Part shown: piece after piece, positions 7,748 to 16,441 of the stretch
Layout: each line of letters begins with the position of its first letter
Numbering within the stretch: the first letter of the stretch is position 1
Source: Nitratireductor thuwali
GTDB lineage: Bacteria; Pseudomonadota; Alphaproteobacteria; Rhizobiales; Rhizobiaceae
DNA length: 64,000 bases
Direction: 5' to 3'
NCBI RefSeq assembly: GCF_036621415.1
Contig: NZ_CP030941.1
Location: forward strand, 310,001 to 374,000
Position numbers and translations under genes: made by a program
The notes under the pieces: model-generated
Seen by the model: the letters and a program-made list of their open reading frames with translations, nothing else
Told to the model about the DNA's origin: nothing
Databases searched by the model: none

Positions 7748-8056
7748 TCACCAATGCCGCCACGGCGCCCACCAGCGCGTTCGCGGCGGCAGGGTTTCCG
7801 GCACGGGGTCCAGCCCATGGGTGCCGCCGGGCCCGCAGCGGGCAACCCGGAAGAGCGCCATCCAGCCCCCGGCCCACAGGCCATGGCGGGCGATCGCCTC
7901 ATAGGCGAATTCCGAACATGTGGGCAGGTGGCGGCAACTGTTGCCGATGAAGCCTGAAAGGGTGAGCTGATAGAGCCGCACCAGGCCGGCGCCAGCCAGC
8001 CTGCCGGGCGTCTTCGGCCACGCGCCCTGCCAGTTCCGCGAATAGGGTCTTGTCAT
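7748..8056 (-). CDS. yidD: membrane protein insertion efficiency factor YidD
   Basis: A 102-aa protein with the YidD signature: RLYQLTLSGFIGNSCRHLPTCS, then SEFAYEAIARHGLWAGGW and RCGPGGTHGLDPVPE. The three conserved cysteines (CRHLPTC and RC) are present. YidD assists the YidC insertase at the inner membrane face. The family core is about 70-85 residues; this form has an N-terminal extension rich in Arg and Trp. It follows the IscU-like gene on the same strand with a 19-nt gap, so the two are probably cotranscribed. Confidence 0.9.
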   Translation of the reverse strand: MTRPYSRNWQGAWPKTPGRLAGAGLVRLYQLTLSGFIGNSCRHLPTCSEFAYEAIARHGLWAGGWMALFRVARCGPGGTHGLDPVPETLPPRTRWWAPWRHW

Positions 8057-8075
8057 CTTCGTTCCGGCAAGACCG

Positions 8076-8522
8076 TCAAGCCGCCTGCCCGGCCTTGTTC
8101 TTCTCGATCTGCTCGATGCAGTCGACGACCGCGTCGAAGGTCAGCATGGTCGAGGCGTGGCGCGCCTTGTAGTCGCGCACCGGCTCCAGATATTTCAGAT
8201 CGGAAAAGCGCCCTTCCGGCACCGGCCCGTTTTCCTTCAGCATCCTGCGCATGGATTCGCGCACGGCCTTGAGCTCGGCGGCATCCGCGCCCACCACGTT
8301 CGCCGCCATGATGGCGGAAGAAGCCTGTCCCAGCGCGCAGGCGCGCACCTCATGCGCGAAATCGGTCACGATGCCCTCGTCCATCTTCAGGTCGACCGTT
8401 ACCGTGGAGCCGCAGAGCTTGGAATGCGCGGTCGCCGTGGCGTCCGGCCGATCGAGCCGGCCCAGCCGGCCGATATTGCCCGCAAAGCCAAGAATTTTCG
8501 CGTTATAGACGTCGTCAATCAT
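8076..8522 (-). CDS. iron-sulfur cluster assembly scaffold protein, IscU/SufU-like
   Basis: A 148-aa NifU-N domain protein. Two canonical cluster ligands are visible in SKLCGSTVTVDLKM and VRACALGQASSAIMAANVV. The third conserved cysteine, usually in an R-x-x-C segment near the C terminus, is not there: the region reads VRDYKARHASTML, and the nearest cysteine is later in DAVVDCIEQIE. This is a feature of a divergent alphaproteobacterial IscU-like group rather than an obvious mutation, but it leaves the cluster-holding role uncertain. The chosen start is MIDDVYNAK at 8522; an upstream ATG (8558) would add MACQECAAAGKF. Confidence 0.8.
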   Translation of the reverse strand: MIDDVYNAKILGFAGNIGRLGRLDRPDATATAHSKLCGSTVTVDLKMDEGIVTDFAHEVRACALGQASSAIMAANVVGADAAELKAVRESMRRMLKENGPVPEGRFSDLKYLEPVRDYKARHASTMLTFDAVVDCIEQIEKNKAGQAA

Positions 8523-8725
8523 GAATTTCCCGGCTGCGGCGCATTCTTGGCAAGCCATGTCGCGCACGCATCTTTCATTTCGCCATGCGACGTTTATATA
8601 ATAATGGTATCCGGTAGAGGGCAAGAACAGGCACCAACATTGTCCGCCGGATACCGCATGCCGCTTTCGGGACGGACTGTCCGCAGTTCATGAAGACCCG
8701 CAAAAGGCAGTGATCCGTTTAACTC

Positions 8726-8745
8726 GTCGCTGCATAGACAGCGAC
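8726..8745 (+). other. short hairpin in the folE leader
   Basis: GTCGCTG (8726-8732) and CAGCGAC (8739-8745) pair perfectly around a 6-nt loop, ending 17 nt before the folE ATG. It might affect translation. No known riboswitch fold is visible around it. Confidence 0.4.
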
Positions 8746-8762
8746 TACGGGAGACGCCTTCC

Positions 8763-9425
8763 ATGGACGCAGTCATCAAGAGCTTTCCGCCCCGCACCGA
8801 AGAGGAAAAGGCGGCCACCACCGCCCCCATAGAGAAGCCGGCAGCCAAGCGCCCGAGCCAGAAGGAGGCGGAGGCCGCCGTCCGCACATTGCTGCGCTGG
8901 ACCGGCGACGATGTCGAGCGCGAGGGCCTGATCGAAACCCCGGCCCGCGTGGCCAAGGCCTTCCGCGAGATGTTTTCGGGCTACGACCAGGATCCGGTCG
9001 CAGAGCTCGGACGCACCTTCGAGGAGGTGGCCGGCTACGACGATCTCGTGCTGGTCAAGGACATCTCCTTCCATTCCCATTGCGAGCACCACATGGTGCC
9101 GATCATCGGCAAGGTCCATGTCGGCTATCTGCCCGACGGCAAGGTTGTCGGCCTGTCCAAGATCGCCCGCGTGGTGGATATCTTCGCCCGCCGCCTGCAG
9201 ACCCAGGAAGCCATGACGGCGCAGATCGCCAACGTGATCCAGGATGTGCTGAAGCCGCGCGGCGTGGCCGTCATGGTCGAGGCCGAGCACATGTGCATGG
9301 CCATGCGCGGCATCCGCAAGCAGGGCTCGACGACGCTCACCTCCACCTTCACCGGCGCCTTCAAGACCGAACCGGCCGAGCAGGTGCGCTTCATCACCCT
9401 GGTGCGGGACAGCCGTACCGCATGA
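8763..9425 (+). CDS. folE: GTP cyclohydrolase I FolE
   Basis: A 220-aa enzyme that makes 7,8-dihydroneopterin triphosphate from GTP, the first step of folate synthesis. Conserved parts: [17 protein letters not shown], the zinc motif [35 protein letters not shown], and the second zinc cysteine in [11 protein letters not shown]. The N-terminal 35 residues are low-complexity and variable, as is usual. A 7-bp hairpin (8726-8745) lies in the leader between a divergent start and ATG 8763. The stop overlaps the hisI start (ATGA), so translation is coupled. Confidence 0.95.
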   Translation: MDAVIKSFPPRTEEEKAATTAPIEKPAAKRPSQKEAEAAVRTLLRWTGDDVEREGLIETPARVAKAFREMFSGYDQDPVAELGRTFEEVAGYDDLVLVKDISFHSHCEHHMVPIIGKVHVGYLPDGKVVGLSKIARVVDIFARRLQTQEAMTAQIANVIQDVLKPRGVAVMVEAEHMCMAMRGIRKQGSTTLTSTFTGAFKTEPAEQVRFITLVRDSRTA

Positions 9426-9835
9426 GCGCCCGCGATTTTTCCCCCGCACCCACGGACAAGAAGACCCTGGAGGAAGGCGTCGCCTTCACCCCGCGCTTCG
9501 ACGACCGCGGGCTGCTGACGGCGGTCGTCACCGATGCGTCGGACGGGCGCCTGCTCATGGTCGCCCATATGAACGCGGAGGCCCTGTCGAAGACGCTGGA
9601 AACGGGCATTGCGCATTATTGGTCCCGTTCCCGCCGCACGCTCTGGAAAAAGGGCGAGACCTCCGGCAATCTTCAGCATGTCGTGGCGGTGGAAACCGAC
9701 TGCGACCAGGACGCGGTGCATCTGCAGGTGCGGGTGTCGGGCGACAATGCCACCTGCCATACCGGCCGCCGCTCCTGCTTCTACCGGCGCGTGGAAGCCG
9801 GCGGCGGCGAGCTCCGCCTGATCGACGGGGGCTGA
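9422..9835 (+). CDS. hisI: phosphoribosyl-AMP cyclohydrolase HisI
   Basis: A 137-aa cytoplasmic enzyme opening the purine ring of phosphoribosyl-AMP in histidine synthesis (step 3). The family core is complete: [36 protein letters not shown], the metal-binding [14 protein letters not shown], and [13 protein letters not shown] with zinc cysteines. It is the stand-alone form with no HisE fusion. Its ATG lies within the folE stop (4-nt overlap). Pairing of folE and hisI is frequent in Hyphomicrobiales (recalled). Confidence 0.93.
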   Translation: MSARDFSPAPTDKKTLEEGVAFTPRFDDRGLLTAVVTDASDGRLLMVAHMNAEALSKTLETGIAHYWSRSRRTLWKKGETSGNLQHVVAVETDCDQDAVHLQVRVSGDNATCHTGRRSCFYRRVEAGGGELRLIDGG

Positions 9836-9960
9836 TTTGCGCCTGACCCGTGCTTCCGGAAAAGCTTTTGCCGGTCCCCATGCAACTGGCAAAGCCGCTG
9901 CCACGTTCACACTTCATATACTATACTGCACGAGTATGGGGGACGGACGAGGAGACACGG

Positions 9961-10944
9961 ATGCTCGATTGGGCGTCGCTACGCGCTAAGCCGGAAAACC
10001 GGGAGAAGGTCACGCTTCCGCCGGATGCTCCATTGCTTTCCCCGAAACCTGAAAGATCGAGCGGCATCGCGCTGGCGCTCGGCGGCGGCGCGGCGCGCGG
10101 CTGGGCCCATATCGGCGTGCTGCGCGCTCTCGACGAGGCGGGCGTGCCCGTCGACATGATCGCCGGCACGTCCATCGGCGCACTGGTCGGCGGCTGCTAC
10201 CTGGCCGGCAAGCTGGACGAACTGGAGGAATTCGCCCGCTCCCTCACCCGCAGGCGCATCTTCGGCCTTCTCGACCTCAATTTCGGCGGCAGCGGCCTGT
10301 TCGGAGGCATGAAGCTGGACAGCCGCATGCAGGAGCATCTCGAGAACGTCACCTTCGACGATCTGTCGAAGCCGTTCGTGTGCGTTGCGGCCGAAATCCG
10401 CACCGGCCACGAAATATGGCTGTCGAGCGGATCGCTCATCACCGCGATGCGCGCGTCCTACGCGCTGCCCGGCGTCTTCGAGCCCGTGGTCTGCAACCGC
10501 CGCGTCCTCATCGACGGGGCGCTGGTCAACCCGGTCCCGGTCTCCGTTTGCCGCGCCCATGAGCAGGCGCTCGTCGTCGCCGTCAATCTTCACTATGATC
10601 TTTTCGGGCGTGCCGCGGTGATCAAGCATTCCGCCGACCTGCCCGATAAGGAGAAGAATCCCGTCGACGGCACCCGGACGCCGCTGGTGGTCGACAGGGG
10701 GCCACGCCACCGCAACGCGCGGCTGGGCATCACCGGCGTCATGGTCGAAGCCTTCAACATCATCCAGGACCGCATATCGCGCGCGCGCATGGCAGGCGAC
10801 CCGCCCGACATCTCGCTGCAGCCCAAGCTGGGCCATATCGGCCTGACCGAGTTCTACCGCGCCGACGAGGCGATCAAGCTCGGCTATGATTCGGCCAAGG
10901 CGCAGCTTCCCGAGATCGACCGGCTTCTGACGGTCCTGGGTTAA
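9961..10944 (+). CDS. patatin-like phospholipase family protein (RssA-type)
   Basis: A 327-aa protein with a patatin lipase domain. The oxyanion loop GGGAARGWAHIGVL (residues about 41-54), the nucleophile elbow GTSIGALVGG and the catalytic Asp in IDGALVNPVPV are intact, so an active Ser-Asp acyl hydrolase is expected. There is no signal peptide. The start at 9961 is chosen because GAGGAGA precedes it; the frame extends upstream to 9850 without coding character. It converges with recJ, with the stop codons overlapping by 3 nt. Confidence 0.88.
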   Translation: MLDWASLRAKPENREKVTLPPDAPLLSPKPERSSGIALALGGGAARGWAHIGVLRALDEAGVPVDMIAGTSIGALVGGCYLAGKLDELEEFARSLTRRRIFGLLDLNFGGSGLFGGMKLDSRMQEHLENVTFDDLSKPFVCVAAEIRTGHEIWLSSGSLITAMRASYALPGVFEPVVCNRRVLIDGALVNPVPVSVCRAHEQALVVAVNLHYDLFGRAAVIKHSADLPDKEKNPVDGTRTPLVVDRGPRHRNARLGITGVMVEAFNIIQDRISRARMAGDPPDISLQPKLGHIGLTEFYRADEAIKLGYDSAKAQLPEIDRLLTVLG

Positions 10945-12728
10945 TCCTTCGCCGCGTCCGAGATGCGGAATTGGACTGAGCGGGTGCCGTTCCAGTAATT
11001 GGCCGAAAGGGAGCCGGCCAGGTGGATGGAAGCGCCGCGATGGTCGAACAGGAACCTGCCGAGATCGGTTTCGGCCGCGCGAAAGGCGATGGCCTGGAGC
11101 CTGCCGCCCGACTGGGAGCGGAGCTCGGCCCGCACATGGCCGTTGCCGACCACCCTGGCATCCGCCAGCCGGTGCCTCGGCAGCACCAGCATGGGAGCCG
11201 GATGACCGGCGCCGAAGGGCCCCGCCGCCTCCAGCCGGTCGAGCAGGTCGAAATTCGCGCCCTCGGCCGATAGCGCCGCATCGATCTTCAGGCTTTCCGC
11301 ATCCCGCAGGCTGGCGACCACGCTTGCCGCCCTTTCCTCGAAAAAGGCACGCAGCCGCCCCAGCTTTTCCCGCTCGACGGTAATTCCCGCCGCCATGGCA
11401 TGGCCGCCGCCCTTCACGAGCAGGCCCTCGCCCACGGCATCGCGGACCAATCTGCCAAGGTCGAAACCGGGAATCGACCGGCCGGAACCCATGCCGATCC
11501 CGCTGCCGTTGAAGGCGATGGCGAAGGTGGGCCGGCGCGCATGGTCCTTGAGCCGCGATGCGATCAGCCCGACGATCCCCGGATGCCAGTCCCGCGAGGC
11601 CGTCACCAGCACGGCCGGCCCACCGCCGGCGAGTTCGGCATCGGCTTCGGCGCGCGCCTCCGCCAGCATGGCGGCCTCCATTTCCTGGCGCTCCCGGTTG
11701 AGCCGGTCGAGCGTCGCCGCGATCTCCTCGGCCTCGCCCGCCTCCGTGCAGGCAAGAAGATTGCTGCCGAGCGCGGCATTGCCGATGCGCCCGCCGGCAT
11801 TGATGCGCGGGCCGATCAGGAAGCCGAGATGATAGGGATTGAGCGGCTCGCCGATGCGCGATATCCGTGCCAGCGCCGAAAGGCCGGGCGAGTTCATCTG
11901 GCGCGCCGCCAGCATGCCCTTGACGACGAAGGCGCGGTTGACGCCGATCAGCGGCACGACATCGCATACCGTTGCCAACGCAACGAGATCGAGCATGCCG
12001 AGAAGATCGAAAGGCGCGGTGGCCGGCATCTTCTCGCGCAGCAGCCGGCTCGTGCGCACCAGCGTCAGGAACACGACGCCGGCGGCGCACAGATGCCCCT
12101 GCCCCGAAAGGTCGTCCTCGCGGTTGGGATTGACCACCGCCACGCCCTCCGGCAGCGCGCCGCCCACCTGGTGATGGTCGAGAACCACCACGTCCGCGCC
12201 CGCCGCGCGGCCCGCCGCGATCGCTTCCGCGCTGTTCGTCCCGCAATCGACGGTGACGATCAGCGAGGCCCTGCCGGCCAGCTCCCGCATCGCATCCGGA
12301 TTGGGTCCGTAGCCTTCGAAAATGCGGTCGGGAATATAGATTTCGCTGGCGACGCCGTAATGGGCGAGGAAGCGCTTCAACATGGCAGAGGAGACCGCCC
12401 CGTCAACGTCGTAATCGCCGAAGATGGCGACGCGCTCGCCGCTCGCCGCCGCCGCGGCGATCCGTTCCGATGCCGGTCCCATGTCGGTCAGGGTCATCGG
12501 GTCGGGCAGGAGATCGCGAATGGCGGGCAGCAGGAAGCGCTGCGCATCGTCGGGCGCGACGCCGCGCCCGGCCAGAACGCGGCATACGATGTCCGGCAGG
12601 CCGTGGCTCTGCGCCATGGCAAGGGCCATGTTCTCGCCGCGCGCATCCAGCCGGTGCACCCAGCCGATGCCGCGCGCGGACTGCCGCACGTCGAGGAAAT
12701 ACCGCTTGTCGCCCGTCACATCATGCAT
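10941..12728 (-). CDS. recJ: single-stranded-DNA-specific exonuclease RecJ
   Basis: A 595-aa DHH-superfamily 5'-3' exonuclease used in recombination and mismatch repair. Motif order is normal: IFGDYDVDGAVSSAML, TVDCGTN, LDHHQVGG (the DHH motif), then DHHA1 with GGGHAMAAG at about 440-450, and a C-terminal OB-like domain. Length is normal for alphaproteobacterial RecJ. It lies 45 nt downstream of glpX on the same strand. Confidence 0.95.
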   Translation of the reverse strand: MHDVTGDKRYFLDVRQSARGIGWVHRLDARGENMALAMAQSHGLPDIVCRVLAGRGVAPDDAQRFLLPAIRDLLPDPMTLTDMGPASERIAAAAASGERVAIFGDYDVDGAVSSAMLKRFLAHYGVASEIYIPDRIFEGYGPNPDAMRELAGRASLIVTVDCGTNSAEAIAAGRAAGADVVVLDHHQVGGALPEGVAVVNPNREDDLSGQGHLCAAGVVFLTLVRTSRLLREKMPATAPFDLLGMLDLVALATVCDVVPLIGVNRAFVVKGMLAARQMNSPGLSALARISRIGEPLNPYHLGFLIGPRINAGGRIGNAALGSNLLACTEAGEAEEIAATLDRLNRERQEMEAAMLAEARAEADAELAGGGPAVLVTASRDWHPGIVGLIASRLKDHARRPTFAIAFNGSGIGMGSGRSIPGFDLGRLVRDAVGEGLLVKGGGHAMAAGITVEREKLGRLRAFFEERAASVVASLRDAESLKIDAALSAEGANFDLLDRLEAAGPFGAGHPAPMLVLPRHRLADARVVGNGHVRAELRSQSGGRLQAIAFRAAETDLGRFLFDHRGASIHLAGSLSANYWNGTRSVQFRISDAAKD

Positions 12729-12773
12729 GCAGGCGGGTTTGGTCGTTATTTGCAGTCAACGCAAGCCCGATGG

Positions 12774-13751
12774 TCAGAACTTGTCGAGATCCTGATGCCG
12801 CGCCTTGATCTCGCGCACCGTGCCGGACGACGAACGCATGACGATCGTATGGGTCTGGATCGAATCGCGTCCGAACTTCACGCCTGAGAGCAGGTTTCCG
12901 TCGGTCACGCCGGTGGCGGCGAACAGCACGTCGCCCTTGGCCATCTCGTCCATGCGGTAGACCTTGGCGGGATCGGAAATGCCCATCTTGGCCGCGCGCG
13001 CGACCTTCTCCTCCGTGTTGAGCTGCAGGCGGCCCTGCATCTGGCCGCCAATGCACCGCAGCGCGGCCGCCGCCAGCACGCCCTCGGGCGCGCCGCCGAT
13101 GCCGAGATAGATATCGATGCCGGTCTCGTCCGGGTCGGTGGTGTGGATCACGCCCGCCACGTCGCCGTCGCCGATCAGCCGGATGGCGGCTCCCGTCGCA
13201 CGCACCTCCTCGATCAGGCGCGCATGGCGCGGCCGGTCTAGAATGCAGGCGGTGATCTCGGAAACGGGAACGCCCTTGGCCTTGGCCAGGTTCTCGATGT
13301 TTTCCACCGCCGGGGCATCCAGGTCGACGATGCCTTCGGGATAGCCCGGCCCGACGGCGATCTTCTCCATATAGACGTCCGGCGCGTAAAGCAGGCTGCC
13401 GCGCTCGGCAATCGCGATGACCGCCAGCGAATTGGGCAGGTTCTTGGCGCAGATCGTGGTGCCTTCCAGCGGGTCGAGCGCGATGTCCACCTCCGGCCCC
13501 TCGCCCGCGCCCACTTCCTCGCCGATATAGAGCATCGGCGCCTCGTCGCGCTCACCCTCGCCGATCACCACCGTGCCCTTGATGGGCAGCCGGTTGAGCT
13601 CGGAGCGCATGGCATCGACGGCGACCTGGTCCGCCGCCTTCTCGTCGCCGCGGCCCCGAAGCCGCGCCGCCGCCACGGCGGCCCTTTCGGTCACGCGCAC
13701 CAGTTCGAGGGTCAGGATGCGGTCGAGGCCGGCTTGCGGGTTTTTCGGCAT
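12774..13751 (-). CDS. glpX: class II fructose-1,6-bisphosphatase
   Basis: A 325-aa GlpX-type phosphatase for gluconeogenesis. Diagnostic motifs: VVIGEGERDEAPMLYIGEEV, the metal site LDPLEGTT, GDGDVAGVI, and GIGGAPEGVLAAAAL. Start MPKNPQAGL at 13751; a further ATG three codons upstream (MTF) is possible. In related genomes hom, glpX and recJ are adjacent. Here hom is separated by the MocR gene and the DMT transporter, which may be a local insertion. Confidence 0.93.
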   Translation of the reverse strand: MPKNPQAGLDRILTLELVRVTERAAVAAARLRGRGDEKAADQVAVDAMRSELNRLPIKGTVVIGEGERDEAPMLYIGEEVGAGEGPEVDIALDPLEGTTICAKNLPNSLAVIAIAERGSLLYAPDVYMEKIAVGPGYPEGIVDLDAPAVENIENLAKAKGVPVSEITACILDRPRHARLIEEVRATGAAIRLIGDGDVAGVIHTTDPDETGIDIYLGIGGAPEGVLAAAALRCIGGQMQGRLQLNTEEKVARAAKMGISDPAKVYRMDEMAKGDVLFAATGVTDGNLLSGVKFGRDSIQTHTIVMRSSSGTVREIKARHQDLDKF

Positions 13752-14055
13752 GAAGGTCATTCCTGTTCTCCAGATCGGGCCGCTTCTCCCGAAGGGCCGG
13801 GTGCGCGCCGCGCACGGATTTCGAAGGTCCTTGTGGCAAACGGACGAATGCGCCGCAAGAGCCCTGCCCCTCCACCTACCAACATGAATCGATTGAATAA
13901 TTGTGACAGCGCGACCGATTGCGCTACAGCATCGGCCCGAAAACCGGAATCGATTTCCGGAAAACATGACGCGTCGATCCAATGTGCTGGAGCGTCCTTG
14001 GGCAGCGTTCATTCGGAGGCACGGCGCTCCAGGGACGGTGCGGTACCGTGCGGGT
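13752..14055. repeat. 304-bp intergenic region with a rhizobial palindromic repeat
   Basis: No gene is supported here. At 13944-13960 CCGGAA-TCGAT-TTCCGG forms a perfect 6-bp stem. The surrounding bases (about 13930-13980) resemble the mosaic palindromic repeats common between genes in this order. The remainder is the glpX leader and the 3' flank of the MocR gene. Confidence 0.5.
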
Positions 14056-15480
14056 TCAACCCCGCATCGCCTTCTCGAGCACCTCGAACATGCGTTGATC
14101 GCCGGATTGGGCAGCGTTGAAGCGCATGTAGCTGTTGGCCGTCCTCGAAAGGCTGAACGCATTGCCTGGCGCAAGCACGACATTGGCCGCCAGGGCGCGG
14201 CGGGCGATTTCGGCCGCATCGATGCCCTCGGGCAGCCTGCACCAGACGAACATGCCCGCCTGCGGCTCGATCCACGGCGCGATCCCGATCGCCGCCAGCC
14301 GGCCGATCACATCGCTCATCGCGCGCGACAGTCGCAGCCGCAGCGCTTCCATGTGCTTGCGGTAGCTGCCGTCACTGAGCAGCGCCAGCACCAGCTCCGC
14401 CGAAAGCCGCCCGCCGCCGAAAGACGTGGCGATCTTCAGGTCGATGAGGCCCTCGACCCAATCGCGCGGCGCGGCAATGAAGCCGCAGCGCACCGAGGCG
14501 GAAAGCGTCTTGGAAAAGCTTCCGATATGGACGACCCGGTCGAGGCCGTCGAACGCCGCCAGGCGCGGCGCGGGCGTATGCTCGAAATCGGCGAAGATGT
14601 CGTCCTCGACGATTGTCAGCCCCGACTGGTCGGCAAGCTTCAGCAGGCGATGGGCGACGACGGGGGAAAGGGTGGCGCCCGTGGGATTTTGCAGCGCCGC
14701 ATTGGTGATGTAGAGACGCGGCCGGTGTTCGCTCAGCGCCCGCGCGAACAGGTCGATGTCCGGCCCCGACGGCGTATAGGGAACGCCGACGATGTTCGCC
14801 CGGTGCGCGCGCAGCAGCGCATGGAAATTGAAGTAGCAGGGGTCGTCGACCAGAACCGTGTCTCCGGGCTCGAGCAGGAACCGGCAGAGAAGGTCGATGG
14901 CCTGCGTGCCCGATTCGGTCAGGACGATCTGGTCGGGCGAGGCCTCGATGCCATGCTCGCCCATGCGCCGCGCCAGAAGCCGGCGCAGTGGGGCGAGCCC
15001 CAGCGGCGTGGCGTAATCCGTCAGCGCCGCATCGTCGGCGCGCGCCAGCGCCCGCAGCGCGCGGCGCATGGCTGCCTCCGGCATCCATGAGGCCGGCAGC
15101 CAGCCACAGCCCGGTTTCAACACTTCATCGCAGGCATCCAGAGACTGGCGCGACACCCAAAGCGGATCGATCTCCCGGTCGAGCCTGGGGCCGACATCGG
15201 CCAGCGACAACGGCGCCAGCGGGCTGGAAACATAAAAGCCGGAGCCCGGCCGCGACCGGATCGCGCCCTCCGCCACCAGTCTTTCATAGGCTTCGACGAC
15301 GGTCGATGTGGAAACCTGCATGGTTCTGGCAAAGGACCGGATGGACGGCAGCTTGGCGCCCGGCGTCAGGCTGCGCGCCGCGATGCGCCGGCGGATTCTC
15401 GCCATGACCGCGCCGACCAGCGTTGCCTCGTTCCCGTCGATGCCGGTGCGATCGTCCATCTGTAATGCTTCAGTATCCAT
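14056..15480 (-). CDS. MocR-type regulator: GntR DNA-binding domain fused to class I aminotransferase domain
   Basis: A 474-aa PLP-dependent regulator. Residues about 20-85 form the winged helix (LTPGAKLPSIRSFARTMQVS, then TVVEAYERLVAEGAIRSRPG). Residues about 115-470 are an aminotransferase-like domain with YATPLGLAPLRRLLARRM and the PLP lysine in GSFSKTLSASVRCGF. Such proteins sense PLP or an amino compound and usually control a neighbouring divergent gene, here the DMT exporter starting 90 bp away. Starts at 15480 or 15459 are both possible. Confidence 0.9.
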   Translation of the reverse strand: MDTEALQMDDRTGIDGNEATLVGAVMARIRRRIAARSLTPGAKLPSIRSFARTMQVSTSTVVEAYERLVAEGAIRSRPGSGFYVSSPLAPLSLADVGPRLDREIDPLWVSRQSLDACDEVLKPGCGWLPASWMPEAAMRRALRALARADDAALTDYATPLGLAPLRRLLARRMGEHGIEASPDQIVLTESGTQAIDLLCRFLLEPGDTVLVDDPCYFNFHALLRAHRANIVGVPYTPSGPDIDLFARALSEHRPRLYITNAALQNPTGATLSPVVAHRLLKLADQSGLTIVEDDIFADFEHTPAPRLAAFDGLDRVVHIGSFSKTLSASVRCGFIAAPRDWVEGLIDLKIATSFGGGRLSAELVLALLSDGSYRKHMEALRLRLSRAMSDVIGRLAAIGIAPWIEPQAGMFVWCRLPEGIDAAEIARRALAANVVLAPGNAFSLSRTANSYMRFNAAQSGDQRMFEVLEKAMRG

Positions 15481-15568
15481 AACAGTTTTGACGAACTGTA
15501 CTGGATTGTATCTGGCAACGCCATCCGCCGCAGCCGATAACGGCCGAAAACGACACGGGATTCACGAA

Positions 15569-16432
15569 TTGGACAAGACGGCGAGCGGCTGGATCAACGG
15601 GTTCCTGGGCATATTGATATTCAGCGGGTCGCTGCCGGCCACGCGGGTGGCCGTGATGGAGTTCGATCCCGTCTTCCTGACGGCCGCGCGCGCGACCATC
15701 GCCGGACTGCTGGGTCTCGCGCTCCTGACAGCGTTCCGCGAGAAGCGCCCGGAGCGCGGCGACCTGCTGTCGCTGGCCATCGTTGCGCTCGGCGTCGTGG
15801 TGGGCTTTCCGCTGCTTACGGCGCTGGCGCTCGAACATATCACCTCGGCTCATTCCATCGTCTTCATCGGCCTGCTGCCGCTTGCGACGGCGATTTTCGG
15901 CGTGCTGCGCGGCGGCGAGCGTCCTCGGCCGGCCTTCTGGCTGTTCTCGTGCCTTGGCAGCGCACTCGTTGCCAGCTTCGCGGCGACGCAGGGCCTTTCC
16001 GTCTCGCCCATCGGAGACCTCCTGATGCTGGCCGCGATCATCGTATGCGGGCTGGGCTACGCGGAAGGCGCGAAACTGTCGCGCAAGCTCGGCGGCTGGC
16101 AGGTGATTTCCTGGGCGCTCGTCCTGTCCCTGCCGATCATGCTGGCGCTGACCTTCATCACCCTGCCGCTATCGCTGAGGGGCATCGGCGACGCCGCCTG
16201 GGCGGGGTTCGCCTATGTCTCCACCTTCAGCATGCTGATCGGCTTCGTGTTCTGGTATCGCGGGCTGGCGCAGGGCGGCATCGCCGCCGTCGGGCAGCTG
16301 CAGCTCCTTCAGCCCTTCTTCGGCCTGGCGCTGGCCGCCGGCCTGCTGCGCGAGCAGGTGAGCGCGGGCATGCTCGTGGTGACGATTGCCGTCGTGCTGT
16401 GCGTGGCGGGGGCCAAGAAGTTCGCGAGATAG
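15569..16432 (+). CDS. DMT/EamA-family transporter
   Basis: A 287-aa inner-membrane protein with two EamA repeats and about ten hydrophobic helices. Examples are GFLGILIFSGSLPATRVAV, TIAGLLGLALLTAF, HSIVFIGLLPLATAIFG and LLQPFFGLALAAGLL. The best start is TTG at 15569 (M-DKTASGW), because there is no ATG between the divergent regulator and the first helix. Families of this type export amino acids or metabolites. The divergent MocR regulator suggests control by an amine or vitamin B6 compound. Confidence 0.85.
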   Translation: MDKTASGWINGFLGILIFSGSLPATRVAVMEFDPVFLTAARATIAGLLGLALLTAFREKRPERGDLLSLAIVALGVVVGFPLLTALALEHITSAHSIVFIGLLPLATAIFGVLRGGERPRPAFWLFSCLGSALVASFAATQGLSVSPIGDLLMLAAIIVCGLGYAEGAKLSRKLGGWQVISWALVLSLPIMLALTFITLPLSLRGIGDAAWAGFAYVSTFSMLIGFVFWYRGLAQGGIAAVGQLQLLQPFFGLALAAGLLREQVSAGMLVVTIAVVLCVAGAKKFAR

Positions 16433-16441
16433 CGGGCGCCC

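Noticed and set aside
8726..8762. Riboswitch in the folE leader
   Set aside because: Only one simple hairpin is visible; there is no known aptamer core.
13903..15090. Plus-strand open frame opposite the MocR gene
   Set aside because: Antisense of a clear GntR-aminotransferase protein.
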